DNA of 64,000 nt from Dichetophora obliterata (taxonomy: Eukaryota; Arthropoda; Insecta; Diptera; Sciomyzidae): assembly GCA_963920525.1 (NCBI GenBank), contig OY986437.1, positions 31,656,063-31,720,062 of the forward strand, read 5' to 3'. The first letter of the stretch is position 1, and each line of letters opens with the position of its first letter. The position numbers and the translations under genes are program-made. Positions 57,230 through 64,000 of the stretch are shown here, piece by piece. Under the pieces are notes generated by a model that searched no databases, was not told the origin of the DNA, and worked only from the letters and a program-made list of their open reading frames with translations.

Positions 57230-58487
57230 CAAGGTGTCCAGTGTATTACGAACGTTACGAATATTAACGGAGGTGAAAGAGGAGATCGAGTTAAGCAAAA
57301 AATCGTTTGGGTTGGGGGTCTATTTTCACACCCTTAGGAGTTACGGGGTTAATTGGTTTTTCATGACTTTGATCCATACTGTTGTTTCTAGCAGAAAAAC
57401 TAACTCATGTAAAACTTATTTTAAGAGCTCATTTGAAAGGCAATGAATTGACCTTTCTAACGGTGTACCAACGAACCCAGCCGATTTATCCATTATCGAG
57501 CTGTGCTCGTGTGAAGATGAAAAAAATTCGCTAAAACTACAAAATTTCAAGTTTGAGCGCTATTTTCTCAGAACTTCGTGAAATAAATCAAAATTTTTGT
57601 CAGCATTAAATTTGGAATTTATTTAAATCTCTTTCCAATGACATCAAAATCATAAACATTTTTTTAAAAATGACAAAGTGAGTTCTACTAAAAAAATTTC
57701 ACGTAATTAAAAACATAATGATATTTAATTTTATTTTGTTAAAACAAAAAAGAAAACTATAAGAATTGTCCAAAGTGAAATTTTTGAAGTCCAACTAGCT
57801 TAGTCATTTTTAAAAATATGTTTATGATTTTGATGTTATTCTAAAGAAAATTAAACATATCATAAATTTAATGTTAACAAAAATTTAGATTTATAACGCG
57901 AAATTCTGAGAAAATTGCGCTCAAACTTTAAATTTTGTAGTTTCAACGGATGAATTTCATCAGCACACGAGCACAGCTCAGTAATGGACAGACAGGTCGG
58001 GTGGGTTCGTTGATAAACCGTTAGAAAGGTCAATTCATTGCCTTTTAAATAAGCTCTAAAAATAAGTTTTTCGATAGAAAGTTTTTCTGCTAGAAACAAT
58101 AGTATGAATCAAAGACATGAAATACCAATTAACCCCGTAACTCCTAAAGGTCTGAAAATAGACCCTCCCCTCACATACGATTTTTTTGCTTAACCCATTA
58201 ACAGCCAAATGAAAAGTAAAAGTGAAAATTCCAAAAAATGTTTATTTTACAATAGAAAACAAACTAAAATAGCAAAAAAAAATTTTTTTTTTATTTTTTC
58301 CAAATGGAATTGACCTGCCTAACAATTGCCAATTAACAAAAAAAATCACTAATGCTTAACAACAAAGAAATCTTTAAAAGCTTAAAATATTTTGCTATAC
58401 TCATATGAGTACAGTGGCGCTTAATGGGTTAACCCGATCTCCTCTTTCACCTCCGTAAACATTCGTACTCTTAAACTTGTCACCCGG
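57230..58487. mobile_element. Foldback MITE, ends CAAGGTGTCC, sibling of 52325-53302
   Basis: The arms pair through AACGGAGGTGAAAGAGGAGA and its inverted partner near 58450, AAAATCGT, GGGGGTCTATTTTCA and TTCATGACTTTGAT. TA lies at both edges. The right arm is broken by a TTAA-flanked MITE. Confidence 0.8.
58194..58428. mobile_element. TTAA-flanked MITE nested in the foldback
   Basis: CCCATTAA at the left and TTAATGGG at the right are flanked by TTAA (58190-58193, 58429-58432). The uninterrupted left arm of the host foldback shows the empty site. Element of 235 bp, possibly piggyBac-mobilised. Confidence 0.8.
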
Positions 58488-60024
58488 TATATGATATTAT
58501 CAAATGAAAAATTTAAGAAATTGAGAAATTTCGATTTAAAAAACAAGTCCTATAAAACTAAGTGCCGTTTTTTTATTTACTAGTATGGATTCTATATAAC
58601 CAGGAACTGCAAATAACTTTTAATACATCGTCTTAAACATATATATATATATATATTTTTAAATGCTTAAAATTAAACATTTACATAAAATATAAATTTT
58701 GTGTTGATAAGTTTTTTTCTAAGTTTTTAACACAAATGGTATCAAAAGTACAAAAAACATTATTTCTACTATGTATATTTCATTTATGTTTAAAATAACT
58801 TTTGTTTATTTTCGGGTGAGTACTGTATTTGATTATTAAAAAAACCTTGTGGTGGCCAAAAATAACAGTTTTTATTAATATTTTACTTATTTATACTTAA
58901 CAAATTTAAGTTCTGCTATTACGCTATAATTTGTGTATGTAAAAAATTAATATATGTCCGAGGGAGCTACCCTTAGTTTTGTCGGTTTAGTCTTATATGC
59001 ACCTCCCATACAAAAACATGTAAAAAATCATATAGGTCCAGGGGAGGTGCCCTTAAGGTTTAACTGTTTTCATACATTTTCAGTACACATCCATAAGTCT
59101 ATTTGCCTAGCCTTTTGACTCTGTTTCGTTAAGTTCGGCCAATATTTTTTTGTATCTCCCATATAAAATCATGCAAAAAATTAATGTAGGCCCAAAGGAG
59201 GTACCCCCAAAGGACTGACTAATTTCAACAATTCTAATTTTATTTTTTTTTATTAGCTTAAACTAAACCAGCATACAAAATTTCATTATCTTAAGGGAAC
59301 TCCTTCTATTTTTGTCCATCGTTTGTATGGGATCACCGCACTGTGCAGCGCAAAACAAAACAAGTGCGCCTTGAGCAAGACAAAAAGTGAGATACACACA
59401 AACGCAGTGCTGCGCTCCAAAACAAAACAAAAGAATATAAGAATTTCGTTTGACATTCGTGGCATGTTAGTAATAAAATAAATTTCATTCTAACAATAAT
59501 TCACTAAGGTTCAAGAATCTTTAGCAGTAAAAGTTGGTAGGAGTGACCTATCGACGCTTGTAAAAAATTTGTCGGTGATTACATTGTAATGCAGAACTGT
59601 AAGCGGTGTCTGACAAAATATTGTCTGTGTTCACATTATTTTATTTTTATTGTCCAAACAACAAACGACTAGACTAGAACCAGAGCAAAGTTTTTCATAA
59701 ATAATAACAATTTTAAATATTATTAAAATTATACAAAAGTTTTGCTGCCTTGCTGACATGTTTAATTTAAAAATTTATTTTTGAAAAATACTTTTATGTT
59801 TTCGTTGTGTTTTTGGGGTAGAGAGGATTTTCGTTAATTTTTTTTTGTTCTCTTCTCTCTTGTGGTTCGTAAGCAGCACACCTACACCCAGCGTCGCTAA
59901 CTGTGTAGTGGCGTAGTGCGTAATAGTGGCGACTTGTTGCTTTGCCGAGCCGAGCTGAAAGCGCGTCAAGCTAAAAGCAGCTGGTAGTGCGTATAGTGCT
60001 CGCTTACCACCGCTGACTTGTTGC
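58488..60024. other. AT-rich DNA with GGAGGTRCCC modules, no gene seen
   Basis: Words like GGGAGCTACCCTTA, GGGGAGGTGCCCTTA and GGAGGTACCCCCA recur at about 58960, 59040 and 59195 beside AAAAAATYA-ATA. A less AT-rich stretch at 59850-60020 carries part of the duplicated unit described at 62086-62515. Confidence 0.45.
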
Positions 60025-60046
60025 CATACATGGGCACACTGCAGTA

Positions 60047-60560
60047 AATATTTACTGCATTACTAGAAGCAGTAATCAGTAAACTTTTACTGATAATGAA
60101 ATTCAATTTGCATTACCAGTAAATTTTTACTGATTACTGGAAAAAATTGCAGTAAAAATAAATTTTTACTGATTACTGGAAAAAAATTGCAGTACAAATA
60201 AATTTTTACTGATAATGAAATTTAATTTGCATTACCAGTAAATTTTTACTGATTACTGAAAAAAATTGCAGTAAAAATAAATTTTTACTGATTACTGAAA
60301 AAAATTGCAGTAAAAATAAATTTTTACTGGTTACTGAAAAAAATTGCAGTAAAAATAAATTTTTACTGATTACTGAAAAAAATTGCAGTAAAAATAAATT
60401 TTTACTGATTACTGAAAAAAATTGCAGTAAAAATAAATTTTTACTGGTTACTGAAAAAAATTGCAGTAAAAATAAATTTTTACTGATTACTGAATAAAAT
60501 TGCAGTAAAAATAAATTTTTACTTATAATGAAATATCATTTGCATGATAAGTAAAATTTT
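60047..60560. repeat. Left minisatellite arm of the hAT element
   Basis: Units of about 39 bp, GCAGTAAAAATAAATTTTTA followed by CTGATTACTGAAAAAAATT. Each unit contains a palindrome (CAGTAAAAAT/AAATTTTTACTG). Variants with ATAATGAAAT-AATTTGCATTACCAG lie toward the outer end. Confidence 0.95.
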
Positions 60561-60614
60561 TACTAGTTACTGAAAGTAGTAATTGGTAGTTAAAATTCAA
60601 TGTACAAGCACTAA

Positions 60615-60794
60615 GGGCCAGTTTTTCAGTACGAGTTTAAACTTTAGTCAAATTTAACCTAGCTTTATTCACCAAAATTGGACGTTTAACCTCGGTCTAG
60701 CTTGATATTCTAGCATGAAGTTAAATAGACTTCAATTATCATATAATGTATTTTTGTTTGACTAAAGTTTGAAATCGTGCTGAAAAACTGGCCA
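60615..60794. mobile_element. TAA-flanked MITE nested in the hAT element
   Basis: GGGCCAGTTTTTCAGTACGA at the left pairs with the right end CGTGCTGAAAAACTGGCC; inner AAACTTTAGTCAAA is also inverted. TAA flanks at 60612-60614 and 60795-60797. It is 180 bp. Confidence 0.85.
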
Positions 60795-60875
60795 TAAATG
60801 AAATAAATAATTTAAGACAATTAATGCTTATGTATGTAGATATTATGTATGCACATGTATATACTTATGAAAAAG

Positions 60876-61440
60876 CTACACGCTGTTAGCTTTTCTTAAA
60901 ACTAGCATTTCAAAATTATCATCGCTGAGTTTTTGCCTTCTGGAACGATTCACAATCCCAGCGAATGAAAATAACCGTTCTACAGGTGCCGATGAGGGTA
61001 ATGGGGTATTATATTTCAGAAAAACATTTTTTATTGAAGGAGATGAACAAATTCATACATTAATGCAAAAATGTAAAGTAAAGTTAAGTGTAAAATCTTT
61101 ACCATTATCCCCAAAATCAAGAAATGATTTTTGCGGTGTCTGCGTCAGAACATGAGTTTCGGCATCGGCTATTTTGCCATACTTCATCACATAAGTGCTG
61201 AACATTTTTTTTTACTTCTTCTTCTGTTTGTGTTGTTGCTGTTTCCAAAAGAGCTTTCAAAAATCGCAATTTTATGTCAGGAACACATATAGCTGCAATA
61301 CCAGCATTCCACGCTGCAGGCTATATCAGGAAATATTTTTTTGAAAGCCACAGCAACCACAGATGGTTTTATGTTTTTTCCATGTGTTTTTTATGTGGCT
61401 GCATTGATCAGTGGATAATAGTGCGTTCAATTTTTTAGCA
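60876..61440 (-). pseudogene. hAT transposase C-terminal relic
   Basis: On the - strand the last segment reads NTPLPSSAPVERLFSFAGIV, then NRSRRQKLSDDNFEMLVLRK and ANSV, stop at 60878-60876. SSAPVERLFS-AG and LSD-NFE-LV are the hAT dimerisation signature. Upstream a second segment reads PAAWNAGIAAICVPDIKLRF, then LKALLETATTQTEEEVKKN, in a different frame with stops. The catalytic centre is mostly gone, so it cannot be active. Confidence 0.85.
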
Positions 61441-61489
61441 ATCAGTCAAAAATTGTTTTAACTGCCGTTTTTTTCAGTAATCAGTAAAA

Positions 61490-62060
61490 ACTTTATTTTG
61501 CTTTATTTCATTTAAGTCATAAGTGAAAATTGATTTTTACTGCAATTATTTCATGTAATAAGTAAGAATTTATTTTTACTGCAATTTTATTCATTTATCA
61601 GTAAACATTTATTTTTACTGCAATTTTTTTCAGTAATCAGTAAAAATTTATTTTTACTGCAATTTTTGCAGTAATCAGTAAAAATTTATTTTACTGCAAT
61701 TTTTTTTCAGTAATCAGTAAAAATTTATTTTTACTGCAATTTTTTTCAGTAATCAGTAAAAATTTATTTTTACTGCAATTTTTTTCAGTAACCAGTAAAA
61801 ATTTATTTTTACTGCAATTTTTTTCAGTAACCAGTAAAAATTTATTTTTACTGCAAATTTTTTCAGTAATCAGTAAAAATTTACTGGTAATGCAAATTGA
61901 ATTTCATTATCAGTAAAAATTTATTTGTACTGCAATTTTTTTCCAGTAATCAGTAAACATTTATTTTTACTGCAATTTTTTTCAGTAATCAGTAAAAATT
62001 TACTGGTAATGCAAATTGAATTTCATTATCAGTAAAAATTTATTTTTACTGCAATTTTAC
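61490..62060. repeat. Right minisatellite arm of the hAT element
   Basis: The same units in inverted orientation. The outer units with TAATGCAAATTGAATTTCAT appear at about 61885 and 62005, so the arm includes an internal duplication not present in the left arm. An open frame starting at 62016 comes from this repeat. Confidence 0.95.
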
Positions 62061-62085
62061 TGGTACTGCAAAGTGCCCATCTATG

Positions 62086-62515
62086 CTTGTTGCAGATGGT
62101 TTATGACTACTTTGTGTTGTTTGTATATAGGTATTACGTTTTTTTTTTTTGTTTATTTTTGCAATCGAAAGTCACGCGATTTCGTGTGTGCTTTTCGTGT
62201 TCCTCAAAACAGCGGGCAACAAGTGAATAGACGATAATGCGAAAAAATGATGCTGTAACGCAGTTTAGGGCACTGTTAGTGTCCTTAAATTACTTTAAGT
62301 CGCTGACTTATTGCAGCTGGTTTTTGACTATTTTTAGTTTGTTTGTTATGTTTTTTATGCAATCGAAGCATCAAACAAGTCCCATGATCTCGTGTGTGCT
62401 TCTTGCTTTCCTCAAACTAGCGCACAACAAGTCAAGAGACGAAAATGCGAAAAACTATGCTGAAACGCACTTTAAGCCACTGTAAGTCGCTATAAGTCAC
62501 TTGCTGTTACAGCTT
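62086..62515 (+). repeat. Diverged tandem dimer, unit about 215 bp
   Basis: CTTGTTGCAGATGGTTTATGACTACTTTGTG and on to AAATTACTTTAAG is repeated as CTTATTGCAGCTGGTTTTTGACTATTTTTAG (given in part) and on to GTCACTTG. Shared words are TCGTGTGTGCTT, CCTCAAA and GCGAAAAA-TGCTG-AACGCA. The hAT element at 60025 sits inside the first unit: GCTGACTTGTTGC before it joins AGATGG after it. Confidence 0.75.
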
Positions 62516-64000
62516 GTTTCAACTTTTTTGCAGTTGTTTTGTGATCTTTTTAGTGGCCTTGTTACTTTGTTTTTATTTCGAATTGTTTTTTAACAGAACG
62601 GGAAAAATAACAACATAAAAAATTTTGGAAAATAAAGTAATTCGGCTGAATAAGCGACTTACTAAAAGGCTTCCTTAACATTTGCCCGAATGCAGACTTT
62701 ACACGGTCAATCATTGGACATCAATCATTTATATGTTTTAGTAAATATTTGTTAGTATGGATTATACAGACTCGTTCATGGCTTCATTGACCAACATCTA
62801 ATTATTTTGATATTTTGCATACAAATAAAACAGATTGATGTCAAATGATTGATTTTTGCAAAACAAATTTAGAATAAAACAAAAGATACTGATCGCTAAT
62901 TTTTATTTTTTCACCAACTTGCATTAGATACCACGAAAAAACAAAGAAAAGGCGAAACAGCAAAAATAAAATAATATGTATGTATTTTATTCTGGCTCCA
63001 TCTTTTTGAGTGTTATTTAATGAAAATAATAAGTATCGTGTAAAACAAAACTTAACACATGCGAACCGTGCGTGCGAGCGAGAAAGCAACAAAGGCCTCG
63101 CAGCTACATGGGCAAATATTTATAGCCGTATTTAGTGTCAGCTTAAGTATGCACTAAACTGTAACTATAAAATAAATCGTTTACAGTCGATTAAGTATCG
63201 ATTAATCTGCTTAGTGTTTAACTAAAAAATTAGTAACAGCTGAAGTCTTCTGCTGATTTGCCCTGTTCACACTCATCAAATCGTTGGTCAAATACAATAG
63301 ATCAACGTGGTTATTCCATGGAAGTTTCACGTTATGATCGATTTGAAGTGTGAACGCCCCAATTGACAACTGTACATTCGTTGAAAAGCTAGTCTGTTAT
63401 ATGCTATTTTTTGGTCCATGGAGTTGGAAACTTCCAAAATGTTTCGCAAAATTATTTACTATGAATAAATTTTTTTCGTGTTGTCAGTTTTGTCTAGTTA
63501 TGAGCTTTTGTTTACATTTTAGAATAAGAAACCTTAACAGTTGTCAATAAATTTACAAGTGTCAATCACCATAATAAGGCTATAAGTCTATATTAAAGTA
63601 TCCTTTGTACCAAGTTTTGTGCAGTTATGACTATGAATAGCTTAGATATTAAATTTTGGCCACATTCTGAAATTTCTAGCCCATAGTGGAGCGGTCAATT
63701 AAATATGACAAAGATGTGAGGAGCAGGCCTGTAGCCAGGGTGGGACAAGGGGGGCCAATGCTCCCCCTACTACAACCGTTTTCCCACTGGCCAAATCAGA
63801 CAATGAAATTCTTTAAATAAATAATTAATTTGCATTTTGTAGATGTATTTGTTTATTGCTTTAAAATTAGTTTATTTTAAAATAACAAAAAATATACACA
63901 TTTACCTTATTCATGACTTGAATATGTATATGAAATTTGTTTAGGAAAACATTTCAGACAAATTGTTACAATTTTTCAAATTTCTACTGGGTCGCCAACA
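62516..64000. other. AT-rich DNA, no gene seen
   Basis: A short hairpin at about 63260-63359 pairs GTTCACACTCATCAAATCG with CGATTTGAAGTGTGAAC and may be a 100-bp MITE. No coding signal otherwise. Confidence 0.45.

Larger units (their letters stand above)
60025..62085 (-). mobile_element. hAT element with palindromic minisatellite arms
   Basis: Ends CATACATGGGCAC and GTGCCCATCTATG are inverted repeats (one mismatch). CTTGTTGC flanks both sides exactly (60017-60024, 62086-62093). Each arm is a minisatellite of 39-bp units (about 60047-60560, about 61490-62060), in opposite orientation. The centre carries a - strand hAT transposase relic. A MITE at 60615-60794 is nested inside. Confidence 0.92.

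Noticed and set aside
57860..58099. - strand frame of 79 codons
   Set aside because: It lies wholly inside a non-coding foldback element.
62016..62485. Two + frames at 62016-62237 and 62237-62485
   Set aside because: The first lies partly in the hAT minisatellite arm and both cross the tandem dimer; no domain is visible.
1..64000. LTR retrotransposons, endogenous viruses, CRISPR arrays, tRNA or rRNA genes
   Set aside because: No paired long direct repeats with gag/pol/env motifs, no regularly spaced CRISPR-type repeats, and no tRNA or rRNA signature were recognised by eye; a tRNA scan could still find something missed.

Overview
The window reads as nuclear DNA of a higher fly (Diptera, Brachycera). 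It is AT-rich, has spliced genes with GT-AG introns, and carries typical insect transposons (mariner and Tc1-like, hAT, PIF/Harbinger-like, non-LTR elements). A fruit fly of the Tephritidae or a similar repeat-rich fly would fit, but I cannot fix the genus. No rRNA, tRNA, CRISPR array or bacterial-type operon was seen.

Only two host genes are supported. The last five coding exons of a Sestrin orthologue lie on the + strand at 32081-39544; its first exons must lie outside the window or in unrecognised sequence upstream. The last three coding exons of an unidentified gene lie on the - strand at 55902-56609. The two genes are convergent and separated by about 16 kb of nested transposons.

Region by region. 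1-31 kb is a mosaic of foldback elements (MITEs) and larger DNA transposon relics: a TAA-flanked MITE nested in another (1399-2102), a hAT MITE holding a second insertion (2674-5329), a 930-bp hAT-like element (5430-6359), a long element with TAGCTAAA subterminal repeats (6821-10094), a 141-bp tandem repeat (12278-14619), two long foldbacks (14620-15183, 16163-17075), a Harbinger-like element (18769-20969), an internally deleted mariner (21691-22405) and a 1.7-kb TAACA pentanucleotide array (25924-27625). 31-40 kb is Sestrin, whose last intron (about 6 kb) is swollen by a Tc1/mariner-type transposase relic, several MITEs and a large inverted duplication. 42.5-50 kb is a stack of insertions into one non-LTR retrotransposon on the - strand; it holds two or three other non-LTR fragments and a hAT MITE that itself contains another hAT. 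Several insertions keep exact target-site duplications, so part of the order of events can be read. 52-58.5 kb has two related foldbacks, a nearly perfect palindrome and the unidentified gene. 60-62 kb is a hAT element whose arms are palindromic minisatellites, inserted into a tandemly duplicated sequence.

The genes do not form a pathway. Sestrin is a stress-response regulator of TORC1; the rest of the interest lies in the transposon architecture. All target-site duplications and inverted repeats below were read by eye. Family assignments for the transposons rest on duplication length, terminal motif and, where present, transposase fragments; none was checked against a database.
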